Shown piece by piece: positions 45,923 to 57,626 of a stretch of 64,000 nt of DNA. The first letter of the stretch is position 1. Every line of letters starts with the position of its first letter. This DNA comes from Nematostella vectensis (taxonomy: Eukaryota; Cnidaria; Anthozoa; Actiniaria; Edwardsiidae). The notes below the pieces were generated by a model, which did no database searches, was not told where the DNA came from, and saw only the letters and a program-made list of their open reading frames with translations. The DNA is taken from the NCBI RefSeq assembly GCF_932526225.1, contig NC_064044.1:9930050-9994049 (forward strand), written 5' to 3'. Both the position numbers and the translations under genes were made by a program.

Positions 45923-48299
45923 TTGAATTAGTTACGTATGTGTCTTTCATGTAAAAGTAATAGGGGGTCTAAATTTGGGTTATTTAACCTTATTCAATAC
46001 GACTTTACTTTTATGAGTTAAGTTTTGCTGTGACCACAGCCTACGCAATGTAATGCTATCGGTTATATCCTTGTACTTATTTCATCAAATATATATTGAC
46101 CGCCCTTATCGCACAACACAATGTGGTTATTTTCCAAAATTCGTAGAAGACATCGCGTTCAACCACACTCACATCGGCGAAATAGGCGGGATATTTCTTT
46201 TAAACCATCGTGACATTCCCTTTAAAAAATCAAATCTTTTTTATCTTTTTGGTGTAAATAGAATCCGCATATTTTAGATTTTTCGTTATGACTGCCTTCG
46301 TTTTTATTTGTACATCTTCTAGTTATGATTTTTACACCGAATAACTATTCACTGATTCACTTCTCCGCTTAGTTTTAAATGAAGAGTCAAAATAGAACGT
46401 TTTATTGCTACTTTATTGCAACACTTTTGAAAATATCTTTTTGTGGGAGCGTCATCTCTTCTATCCTAGCTCATAATATTCATGTATATGAAAAAATTGT
46501 TGTCGTTTTTGGGGTTGGTACTGAGAAAAAAAATTTGGAGAGAAGAGTCACTAAAAAAGACATTGAACTCTAACTTTCGTGAAAAACGACAATTTTTGGC
46601 ACAGTGAGATTAGTGAGATTAACACTCGTCCCCAGGCCTCCTGAAATAGCCTTTTTGGTACTTCTGTGGCTCATTGAAAGCAGCCCCCATCATGCATTGC
46701 TTGAGAAGAATTCCACATGATTACATCTATGAAAGCTATGTGGAACATCCAGATAATGTTTGTATACTTTTTTGATTGACATCAATATTGCGAACATTGC
46801 AATGTACCATGGGAAGCCTCCCGCTTCCCAAAATATCCACGTATTGATCGAACTACATATGTTTGGTTTTTAGCGCATTCAAAGGAAGTGTCAATAACTA
46901 GACGATTCGTCAGACCGTTAGACAGGATTGCCAGCTTAGCAGTGGGGTATTTCTTTATTATAAACATTCTAATGTTATTTGTTGGTGGTTAATGGCTCTA
47001 TGATGATAAAATGATGACTAAAGGGTCGAAGTCAAGACAGAAAAAATGAAAATCAACGACCATGCTATTAACCGAGAAACGCGAATACGGACGCTAGGAC
47101 AATCTTTGCTGTACGTTCTTAGGTGAGTCGACAAAGTTTAGGGAAATCAAGGAGATTGATTTTAGGGCTTTTAGTACAAGACCCTGATTTTTGTTTTTTG
47201 TTTTACTAAACCCTTATCTAAGACTTGATGCAAAAACGCCACAGTTTCGCCTTCGGCAAATCTTAAATATGCGAACAATAAGAGTTTTCTTATTAATTGC
47301 GTGAGACGAGTTTTGTCGGAGACTAGAATTCGGGCATTGAGCGCTTTTTCATTTAATGGGAACAATCCGGGGAAAATTCGCTTGAAATCAGGGACAACGA
47401 AAAACAAGATTAACGATTTACGATCAAGACGAACTCGCAAAAAAATAACACGGGTTACTCGCGTGTAACCACGCTGGCGGGAGTATTTTTCATTAAGCTT
47501 TCAATTCTTTTTGACAAGCAGAGCCCAGATTTTAATTTCCAATATTTTTCCTTCCTTTTTTCAGTAAATTAGACAATTTTTCATGACACATTTTTAAAAT
47601 AATTGTGATAAATATTTTATACATTATTACCCACCACACAAGGTTCTTATTGCCTTTTTGCAATTATATCATCGATTACTCTCCGCAATTCATTTTTACT
47701 TGTACAGAGATTTGCTTTTTTGGAAGTACCTTATTTCTCTCCTCATCACACGCACTTATCTACTAAATCAGATTTTTTTATTTGTAAATTATTTATGTTA
47801 TTTGGCACTATCTCAGCGAAGTATTTTTCGTACTTTCGTAATATTTTTTTCACATTATTTCATGACGTCGCTATGACAACTGGTAGAGCTAGGTACGAGC
47901 TCATTAGCACCACTTGTGACGTCACTGGAGGACAGGGAACCTCCCCCCCCCCACCACCACCACCCCCCCCACCACCACCACCACCACCACCAACCCAAAC
48001 AAAAATGCTAGAAAATTAAAAAACAGATGAGAAAGTAAGTGCAAAAACAAAATTTCTAAATCTGTAATAGCCTCTTCTTGTAGCTTCAAACACACCACTA
48101 ATTACGGGGTTTCAGTATATATTCCTTCAATATACACCTATTTCAAAAAACGTTGTCAGTTCAAATGGCCCATGACAAATTGCAGTTCTACGACCGAAAG
48201 GACCCATGGATCCCAAAATATTTGTTCCAATCCCCCCCCCCTCCCCCTCCTCCTCACTTGCACACACTACGGTATTTTAGGGTTAGGGTACCGCAAATC

Positions 48300-48495
48300 T
48301 AGATGTCGATAGATATATGAGTCTCTAGATGGTGTAATTAGATGTAATCAAGTATAGTAAATTGAGGTGTCGCTAGATCGGGTAACGTGAATCGAGGTAT
48401 CGTTCGAACAATTATTAATCGGGATATCGCTAAATGGAATATCGTAAATCTAAGCATTGTTAGGTCAAGTATCGTAAATCGTCGAATCGTTTTCA
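48300..48495. repeat. Degenerate short tandem repeat
   Basis: Diverged units of about 16-20 bases around atcgtaaatcgaggtatcg. It reads as a pseudo-repeat protein on the minus strand, with no independent sign of coding. Confidence 0.55.
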
Positions 48496-49059
48496 CAGGG
48501 TCTCCCACGTAAGCTATTTTGCAGAAGTCTATATAATTCGGAGAAAGCACAAACAAGACAGCCCTGCCAAAATCACTTTTATCCTGACATGTAATCGTTT
48601 TATTGAATTAACAGCCCCCGAGATCTCTCCAAAACCTTAAGTGAATCCTTTGTGGTTGTTATATTTGATAGTTTTGAGCACTGCATTAGGTTTTTATTGC
48701 GCTAAAGTATTAAACAAAGCGGCCGGATGAGACCAATCAGAACGCTTTCACGAGCGCGCGAGATACTGGCCGGCAGTAGACAGGCCGACGAGTCTCTGAT
48801 GCGATTTACGGCACATAATTTCATGTCTTTAAAAGATTAACGCAATTTCTATAGGTTCAATAAACAGTATTCCCCTATCAGTCGCCAATAATCAGCGATT
48901 GATAATGGAAGAACATTTATAACCGGATCTTTGGAATTAACGCTTTAGTGCACCCTGATGTTCCAGAGTTTTTACTAAAAGCAATGTCACGGTTGATAAG
49001 AAACGAGGTTTGACTGAGATTAGCGCATAAAGAACCACGTCTCTGTTAGTCTAAGCCGA

Positions 49060-49101
49060 GAGAAACGGGATTCGCAATATAAAAGTGTGCTCAATACAAG
49101 G
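49060..49101 (+). promoter_or_regulatory. Possible TATA promoter with short 5' exon
   Basis: A TATA box (aatataaaag, 49077-49086) is followed after about 20 bases by a donor-like caatacaag|gtaatc; a CCAAT motif lies at about 48733. It could be a distant 5' end of the GPCR at 53378, but no connecting exon can be shown. Confidence 0.25.
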
Positions 49102-51599
49102 TAATCTTTTAAAATATCATGTAGCTAAATGGAATTTTCCGTTATAGCACACTGGTTTACATTTATCAGCCTATTGATGAGATGGCTTAGGTAGAAAAAA
49201 TTATCGTAAACTTTCATAAAGCAAAATTAATAACGACTTGTACACTTACATGGAGTAAAATAGCCAAAAAAACGAGACATAAAAAAAAATCATCGATACC
49301 TGTTTTTCAAAAATCTGTTAAATAAATTAGAGCTTGCAACTTAACATACATATAGCAATATTTCCGCCTATACAGAGCAACAATTTCTTGTAGAAATATT
49401 GACAACTTTGAATTAAAATTAGCTAAAATTAGCTCTCATTTTTTTTATCAAAGCTAAGATCACGCCAAGATATTTCCATGGTGAGTTTCTAAAGACAAAA
49501 AGAGAATTATTACCACATTCTCGGGATTATTTGCTCTGGGCAATTACATTATCACATTATTATTTAAAGCACTTTCAAAAAGAGAAACCAACTTGTTTCA
49601 TCGGACAGTTTTATAAAGTTTACGAGATATTTAAAAGGTGAAGTTGAACTTTTAAAATCGTTTTTTTTTATTTATTTCCGGTATATATTTGGGTGTGATA
49701 AGATTCTTCTGGTTGCCTAGTCGACGTAAAATTGGAGTATTTCTACCTGTTAGAAGTATGAGGGGCCATTAATATAGTTAATATAGTAATTACAAGGACA
49801 CAAAACGGATCTGTTCCGCAGCCCGTTTAGATCCCTCGGTTGCTGGGGAAAAAAAATTGTCCCGAATGGTCCTGCTGGCAAATTTATGGAATCAAACTAG
49901 TTGTGCTGGGAATATTTTTGGGGGGTGCTGGAGCGGATACTTGGGGAATAAATCGTCCCGATCGGTTATACGGGCAATTATTCATGTGCTAAAATGCCTA
50001 ACCACTGCTGGCTGGGAAAAAAAAAGGAATGGGGCCCTTCTGGGAAAAAGGAAGAAATATCCTTTTCTCAGTAACTTTTAAAATGGATTTTTTTTCGCCA
50101 TCAGAACATATTAAAACGACGAAATATGCCATTTTATTGTGTTTCGGTAAGGGGACTCGTTTTTTGCACTTTATTAAATAACTGAAGACACCGCATTACA
50201 GCAAGATAAACTGCGTCGTTTATATACTGCTTTTGGCGTCCGTAATTTTGTTTACCCGTTAGTATATTACGAAAAAAGAAACAGTTTTTTTTAACGGTAG
50301 GATTAATTCGTGAGTAGGTTTCTATACGGGTTCACAATGAAGTAACAGAAATTCAATATTGATGATGCTTTTAAGGTTTCGAACGATAGAGAAATAATGG
50401 AATCTAGCATTGCGCGTAATACTTTTGCGTCACCTCTAAACTCAACAAGCGTCCTGTTCACTATTCAGTTCTGCTATCATTTCACTTTGTGCGGTTTATC
50501 TGTTATCTTTTCGCATAGTAACAAGATCCAATGATCATTTATCAAAATACGTGAAAAACACCACGAAATCGTATCCATTTCCTAGTGATTCAACTAATAA
50601 ACAGCCTCTGGATTTTTTTGGTGGGATTGTACCCTCCCTAAAATGGGCTGCAATAAAAAAAATCGGAGTAATACTGTAAGAAATGAAACGATAGAGTAAG
50701 TATCTGCCCCATAGACACTAGGTAAATATAACATTTTTTCCCTTTCTGTCGCATAAAATTAACATTTTTCATGAGGTCAAATAGTGCGCTAAAACGTTGT
50801 TCCATTTTCAGTCATAAATAAATTCCTCTTATCCTAGTTTGTCGACGATTTTCTAGTAACATGAATGTAAACTAATCTTACCATATATTTGACCGCCTTA
50901 ACTTTGTCTCCTTGTAAGGTTTCAAGTTTGAGTTAAAAATCTCGGGGAGGGGGGGGGGAGGGGGGTGTTTGAACTCACTGTGAGAAAAAAAGAAATGCCA
51001 GAAAAAATATGTAACTACCCCCCTCCCCCTTTCCCACCAGCCCCCAATGAAATTTAGTAACAAAGTGTTGTATCTTTAAGAATACTTTTCTATTCAATGT
51101 CTCAGTTCTAATAGACTATGTATAGTATTTTTTATAAATGTTTATCTGACAAGAGATTTCCCCGCTATGTCGAAAACGACGAAAAATTTTTTAATTACAA
51201 AATATTGGTGTTTTTTCCTTTGCGTCACATGAACGGAAATTATAAAATAAGGATAAAAAAAGCAGACAATCAGGGAGTGTGTAAAACAAAACTAGAGCAA
51301 AACACTTCAATCTAGCAAGAAGGCATAAACGTTTATTCTTTGATGCTAGCTATTTCTTCAATAGAGCTTATCGTTGACGTTTGCCATTTGCTTTACTGTA
51401 TTCAAAACAGCTCAAAACAAAAATGCTCTTTAAAAAAACTCTAAATGACCGTAGCTATTAAATCATATACACCCTTTTAAAATCTAGATGTCTCGCATTT
51501 ATTCTCGTGATGCCTTAAAGGTTTTTCCCCCCATTGACGTGGGTGTTATGAAGACTTGACGAGCGTATATAACACTAATTTGTCTCTTTGCAGATTCTG

Positions 51600-52185
51600 A
51601 CGACTAGATTGATCACCGATATCTACTTAAGACAAAGATTTCGCGGAAGCACCAACTGTCACGTAATGTCTTGCAGCATCTGCCTAGCGATCACCTAAGT
51701 GCACTATAACGGCGACAGCACAACAAGGGGAAAACACTTTGAACTGTCTCAAATTGCCTGAGAAAAATCTTAAAAGGGTTGCACGCTTGCTAGAAAAATC
51801 AGTGTCTTGCGACTTCCTAGCGAAGAGCTAATTGCTCTTATACCAAGGCGAAAATATATTGGAGGTAACACGATTCGGACTTCTGTCTAAATTTGGCTGA
51901 AAAAGGGGTTAAACTTGCTAGCAGGACAGTGACGCACAACTTTTCAACGAAGACCGCGAAAAGCGGAGTGTTCTTAATACCAGGGCGACTGCACATCGAG
52001 GCATAAAACGCGTCGGACAGTCTCTGAAAAGGTTGAAAAGAGAATACTTTAAAGCAGATCGGTATCATAGCGATGGAATAAAAGTGTCACATACCTTACT
52101 GCACGGTAAGGGGAAACACCTCTTTAAGTAGTATCTGAAATTGGCTAAAAGAAGTAAAAAGAGCTGCATGTTTGCTAGAGGAGCG
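51600..52185. repeat. Degenerate satellite, period about 130-145 bp
   Basis: Three to four diverged copies share gcttgctag, cgaagagc, ttaataccaaggcga and gtctnaaatttggctgaaaa. A purine-rich stretch (about 52320-52480) follows. No gene was recognised. Confidence 0.5.
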
Positions 52186-52974
52186 CCCACGCATTTTGCT
52201 TGAGGGTAACTTTAATGTAGACTTAACTTGTCGTATGCGAAAACTGCCAGACACTAGGAGACTCAAGGCTTTTAAAGTGCAAGGGGAAGGACAAGAGACT
52301 GCTTGGGGCTACTCTATTGAGAGAAGAAGTGAAAAACACGAGAAAAAGAGAGAAAAATAAGAGACAAGAGTAAGACAGAGGAAGCAAGAGTGAAAAACAA
52401 ACGGGTGAAACAAGGGAGACAGAGACAAGGGAGACAAACAAGAGAAAAAGGCAAGAGATAACTGAAAGACAAAGTGATAATTCAAACAAACACTGAACAT
52501 TTATCCTTTTTCAAGGAGTACCAGATTAAAGTCAAGAGGACTTTGTAGGAAAAAAAAATCGCGTGCGTGAATTTCTAGGAGACCGAGGGCAAACTTGAGA
52601 TAATGATTGATTTCTGATATCTTACTTGTTGTTGTGTTCTGTATGTACAAGAAAAACTCCTGGAGATTTCCAAGAAGCTATTGCGTTGTAGGACATATAT
52701 GGTGCTTCCATTATTAAAGATAAAAAATCATCAGTCTGCCTATAAGAGAAGAAGTAGTAAAAACATTGAGAATTATTATTATTGGTTTAAGGCCTTTAAG
52801 AGGATAAAGACTAGAGTGTTGTCATAGCAACGATTATTCACGAGTGACCACCGTGGCAACAGGATTTGGTTCAATAAGGAAGTGAAAGTGAAAGGTATAA
52901 CGCCTTTTAAAACTGTCTGGTTTTGTTAGCACTTAGAGGTTTCAGGTATCGATAGGATTTACTTGTCACGCAAT

Positions 52975-53300
52975 ATTTGGTGGTATACGCATCGCGAAAC
53001 AGCGTGCAGTAACACAACATAGCGTGAAAAAGAAACGCAACGCAACGTTAAAGTAACGAAACACAGGGTGACAAAGAAACGCAACATAGCGTGACAAAGA
53101 AACGCAACCCAACACGACAAAGTGGCGCAATACGACGTCAAAGTATCGCAGCCCAGCTTGACAAAGTAACGTAATACGGCGTCAATGTAACTCAACACGG
53201 CGTGACAGAGTAACGCAACACAGCGTGAACAAGTAACGCAACACATCGTGTGTAGTAACCTACTACATCGCGGCAAATAAAGCCGCACAGCTTCAAAGTG
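52975..53300. repeat. Degenerate minisatellite just upstream of the GPCR
   Basis: About fifteen imperfect units of 18-25 bases based on gacaaagtaacgcaacacag and gcgt. It ends about 80 bases before the GPCR start codon, so it may lie in its promoter or 5' UTR. Confidence 0.8.
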
Positions 53301-54656
53301 TGACAAAGTAAGGCATCGAATAGTTATAAAACAACACCAGAATTTGCTTCCCAAATTTTGAGATAGAAGATATCACAATGAACCAGTCGTCATCAAACCT
53401 GTCATTACCAGGAAACCACGTGATCATCACAACGGAGTCCATCACGGCCGCCCTTTTCACGTGCATTCTCATCATCTTGACATTGACCGCCAACCTCTTC
53501 GTCTGCGTAGCCACCCTACGCACCAACTCTGCGCGCCCCCTCACCAACTACTTCATCATCAACCTGTGCATCGCAGACATCCTGATTGCCATCATCAGTA
53601 TGCCTGTATGGGTGCTTTTCCAGATCTATGGGCTCGCCCTCGGGCGCGTCCTGGGGCTCCGGTTTCTTGAGTTCTGGGGCAGTTTTGATATTCTGTGCGG
53701 CACGGCGTCGATTTTAAGCCTTAGTTGTATCAGCGTGGACCGTTATATGGCAATCACGAGGCCGTTTACTTACGTGCGGTGTATGACGTGCCGGAGGGCG
53801 TTTCTGATGACGTGTGTGATATGGCTTTACGCGGGAATGGTCGCGTTTGTCCGGACACCGCTTAAGGAGAGAGGAGGTAGGTAACATTTGTAGTACAGTC
53901 CAATCTCCATATTAGCAACAATCTCGGGACTTTGAAAAGTGTCCGTTGTCACTACCTGCGCGCGCTGCAAACACCGAACGCTCGCGCAAGCACTGAAAAT
54001 CAAAGTAGCGCGCGCTGTATCAAAATTTTAAAATACTTTTTCCATTTTCACCATGACATGACGGATATCGTTCCTTTGAAGTGTAAATACCACGAAACAA
54101 TATTGGAATTTGTTTTTAAACTTCATTTAAATTTCATCATGTGAGATATCAGTGCGTCTGAGCAGGCCGAATGAGCACGCGCGGGCTTTGTTTCACTTCC
54201 GGTTCTGCGTTTCCTAAAAAAAATCTTTTTTGTCGCCAAATTATTTTAAAACCCAATATCTCTTCTGTATTTCTTTTTATTAAATTCTCCTTCATATAGC
54301 CAAGCATGGATTTAGTGTTGATCTAACAGAAACCAAAATTATATCAAATAATCTGGATTTCAGGACCTTTGAAAAAGCATAAAAAAAATTACTCAATCAT
54401 TTCTAAAACGCATGCTTGGCTTAGTTCACCCATCCCTTAAGAATTCAATATTTGTTTTCGAGCAATTTTACTTGAAATATTAGCTTTTATCTGTATCTAT
54501 GACGTCACATTATGACGTCACGGGGTAACGTCATCATAATAGTCAGCATACTTGTGGTGGTCAACTTGGCAAATATCAGACCCTTATGACCTTCTACAAG
54601 GCTTTTATGCTATGTTCACTATTCCTTAGCAACAGATGTCAGTACACCCTTAAGGC

Positions 54657-54856
54657 NNNNNNNNNNNNNNNNNNNNNNNNNNNNNNNNNNNNNNNNNNNN
54701 NNNNNNNNNNNNNNNNNNNNNNNNNNNNNNNNNNNNNNNNNNNNNNNNNNNNNNNNNNNNNNNNNNNNNNNNNNNNNNNNNNNNNNNNNNNNNNNNNNNN
54801 NNNNNNNNNNNNNNNNNNNNNNNNNNNNNNNNNNNNNNNNNNNNNNNNNNNNNNNN
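54657..54856. other. Assembly gap (200 N)
   Basis: Exactly 200 unknown bases inside the GPCR intron, bordered on the right by an (AG)n tract that probably caused the gap. Confidence 0.99.
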
Positions 54857-54876
54857 AGAGAGAGAGAGAGTGAGAG

Positions 54877-54911
<35 letters not shown>
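54857..54911 (+). repeat. (AG)n microsatellite
   Basis: Alternating AG with a few interruptions, beginning at the gap edge. Confidence 0.95.
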
Positions 54912-54914
<3 letters not shown>

Positions 54915-55179
54915 GTGGAACTCTTGACAGTATATTGTAGTACAGTCGAACCTCAATATAACGGACACCCTCGTCTATGCGTCCTTACCTAGAGCGCTTA
55001 GCTTCGAAATATAACACCTGACGAGAACAAAAATACAACATAGCTGTGAAGTTTCTACACTTTTACGTGGGGATTACACAAATAATGCTTTAATAGCATT
55101 TCCCATTCATCCTCGAAAGTCGTGTGTGTCTTGTTTTAATGTCTTCACATGAGTAGATACCACAGCATTGAATGATGAA

Positions 55180-55530
55180 GATATGCCTGGTCCCCTCATA
55201 TCTCTACATTATTACACCTTACGCATAGTTCCCTTATACAGCTATTTCAATACGCTATCAATAAGCACGCTGTTGGTCTTTGAAACTACCATCTCATCTC
55301 TATTGATTTTACAGTATATGCCTGATTCCCTTATATATCTCTATTTCATTACAGTGAATGATTGGTTCCCTTATCTTTACGTCTCTATTTTACAACAGTA
55401 TACGCCTATATTTTATTACAGTATCATGCCTTGTTCCTTTATCGCTAAATATATCTCTGTCTTATTATTGTATATGCCTGGTTCCTTTATCGCTATATGT
55501 CTCTATTTTATTACAGTTTACGCCTGGTTT
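55180..55530 (+). repeat. Tandem repeat built from the GPCR intron/exon 2 boundary
   Basis: About seven diverged units of 40-55 bases resemble tatatgcctggttcctttat plus ctctattttattacag. The last unit is the real acceptor and first codons of exon 2 (ttattacag|TTTACGCCTGG), so the splice acceptor exists in several decoy copies upstream. Confidence 0.75.
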
Positions 55531-55958
55531 GTTCTCTTCGCAAGTTTTATCATTCCGTTTATCGTCATTCTCGCCGCCTACACCAAAATCTTCCAAAAGT
55601 AGCCCATGACGCATGCGCGGGACATTACACGTCACACCTCCTACTCACGTGACGAGAAATTCCACCGCGTGTCACGTGACCTCAAAGCCGCCAAGACGAT
55701 TTCGGTTGTCATAGGAACGTTTGTGTGTTGCTGGGCGCCATTTATGGTCGTCAGTGTGTGTTACGCTTATTTCATGGTGAATATGCAAGTGGGGGAATTT
55801 CACTAAATGGTTGGCGTATCTGAACGCTTTGCTTAACCCCGCTGGTGTATTCCTGTGTGGATAAACAACTGAGGACGATTGTTATCAGAAAGATGACCTG
55901 TGGTGGTAATAGCCGAGAGGGACTGGACTACCAAGCGACAGCCATGCATCTAATATAA

Positions 55959-57460
55959 CGATTATGAAATACAGACATGACATTTAACGACGAAGGGTGG
56001 GGTCGGAGAATAGGGGTACATGGGGCGAATCTCCGGGATTCCTCGAAGGAGTGTTTTTTTTAGGGGGGGAGCACCAATTTAAAGGGTGTGTGGTGAATAA
56101 ATGATGGTTGAAGTCAGTATATCAAGAAAGTGTTGGCAGCATTGATGGTATAAGGGAGTCTGGTAACGAGTGGATTCCAGCTTTTAATTGACCTCGTTTG
56201 GTTGGACCGTACGATAGCTTATGGACCGTGATTTTTTCCATGTGTTTTATTGCGACGCTCGTGATCTCGCACTGCCCAAGCCAGCGAGGTGTTGTTTCTG
56301 AGCGGGCCAATAAACAACCAATTAGAGCGCGAGTAGCAGCGTTGCTGTATAATAAAAACCTTTTATTCCAAGCACTGTCCGCCTCCTGAAACTTTTCCAA
56401 AAGCTCCGTGTTACACTAGCAGGGCCCGAGATTTTGGGGGGAGGGCACAATATAGAAACATTAAGAAAATATTTGGGGTCACAGCCACTCCCTACTAGTC
56501 ATTTCCCATATCAAAAATATATTCCCCACATAGTGTCCTTCGTATGTATTGCCTTATATGGGCATTGATGCCCATATTTAGAGGAGCTACAGTTTTCCCG
56601 TTCCCTGATCTCCTGAAAACATTGTGAAAATATGCTGATTCATGTCAATTTGAGACTTGCGGCCAAATTTTGTTAGAAAACCTTGATCGCTTGGTCAAAT
56701 CTTTTTTCTCACTGATCTTGAAAAGCCCTTAGACCCAGGCTCCAAAGAGGTCGGCCGAGTGGGTATGAATGGTATTAAATATTGGGTTGGAGGGGGGAGG
56801 GCACATGCCCCCAGTGCCCCACCCCTGCTACAGCCCTGTGATAAAATAAGATGGTTCTCTTCTTTTCCGTCTAACAACCCTATAAGTTTTTTTTTCATGT
56901 GGAAAAACCGAAGACCCAAACTCCCGATTGCTCGGCTTTTTATGTTCATTCATTTTCCAGTTTTCTGTAATATTTCCTGCTGTAAGGAAGAACCTTCTCT
57001 TTGGTCTGCCACTCAAGATGTTTGGGGGGGGGGGGGGGGCACTCGTTAGAAATAATAACATACAGTAACGTTTGGCAATTCATAAAGTTCAATAAAGCCT
57101 GGTAAAACATTCAGAGATTTTCTCAGAAGGATTTATGGGAAAAAGAGTAGGTCAATGTCTTGGGATAAAACAAAATTGGTTTTACTATTCTAGGAACCCG
57201 AAGAAAATGGTGCCTGTCGCCTCTTGACAATAAAACGACCTTAGGCTTGCCATAACCTGTTAGTCTTCGACCCGTTCTTTATTTGTAAACATCGAATTAA
57301 ATTACTAACGGAACATACATTGTTACCAGTTTAACTAATCTTATGAGAAAAAAAAAAGAAAGACCATGCATAGGGCTAGACATCTTAGGATAAGATTAAA
57401 AAGAACGCCCCTTTTTATTTTCAGCAAAACAGATATGCAGTTGTTAGGACAATTAGACAA
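55959..57460. other. Spacer between convergent GPCR and NOX genes
   Basis: No gene was recognised. Contains a dispersed repeat copy (56432-56545: aagaaaatatttggggtcac, actagtcatttcccatatca, tagtgtccttcgta) and a related G-rich repeat (56740-56840). A 16-base G run lies at 57024-57039. Confidence 0.5.
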
Positions 57461-57626
57461 GGTCTTCAGAAGTTCTTCTTGTCGTAGTTAACTTCTTCAA
57501 AGCTCTCCTTGTCATAGTTAACGTCTTCAGAAGTTCTCCTTGCCGTAGTTTAGGCCATCAGAAGTTCTCCTTGTTGCAGTTAACTTCTTTACATTCTTCA
57601 GAAGTATCTCTTTGTCGTAAACGTCT
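57460..57626 (-). repeat. Tandem repeats of the NOX last-codon region in the 3' flank
   Basis: On the minus strand, five or so diverged units of about 30 bases (aacaaggagaacttctgaag, then acgttaacta) follow the stop codon. Each resembles the terminal coding sequence YYNKENF-stop, so the end of the gene was tandemly copied into its own 3' region. Confidence 0.85.

Larger units (their letters stand above)
45923..51595. other. Long stretch without a recognised gene
   Basis: Contains unrecognised minus-strand frames at 46782-46967 and 47171-47440, a C-rich run at 47941-47990 and G-rich/C-rich purine-pyrimidine tracts near 50940 and 51020. Nothing could be assigned to a family. Promoter-like and degenerate repeat segments are listed separately. 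Confidence 0.4.
53378..55958 (+). pseudogene. Amine-receptor-like rhodopsin-class GPCR, disrupted
   Basis: Exon 1 (53378-53876, phase 1) encodes an N-terminus with glycosylation-type NQS and NLS sites and TM1-TM4. Key residues are N39 (1.50), D67 (2.50, CIADILIA), D104 (3.32, DILCGTAS, an aminergic hallmark), D121-R122-Y123 and W149. The usual extracellular TM3 cysteine is missing. The donor GAG|GTAGGT joins acceptor ttacag|TT at 55517 in matching phase, giving TM5 (YAWFVLFASFIIPFIVILAAY) shortened here by rule to its FASFIIPF core. An in-frame TAG follows at 55600-55602 in the third intracellular loop. The same frame continues into TM6 with CCWAPF. One extra base near 55798-55801 and another within the CCCC at about 55834-55840 shift TM7, where NPLVY-like coding is split between frames. 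The C-tail ends at 55958. It is either a young pseudogene or assembly error. Confidence 0.8.

Noticed and set aside
52959-53354. 131-codon minus-strand frame upstream of the GPCR
   Set aside because: It is the complement of a degenerate minisatellite and has low-complexity composition.
54586-54968. Open frames spanning the N run
   Set aside because: They consist of unknown bases and an (AG)n tract.
56104-56140. Weak similarity (aaatgatggttgaag) to the hammerhead-bearing repeat
   Set aside because: Only about 15 bases match well and no ribozyme core is present nearby.
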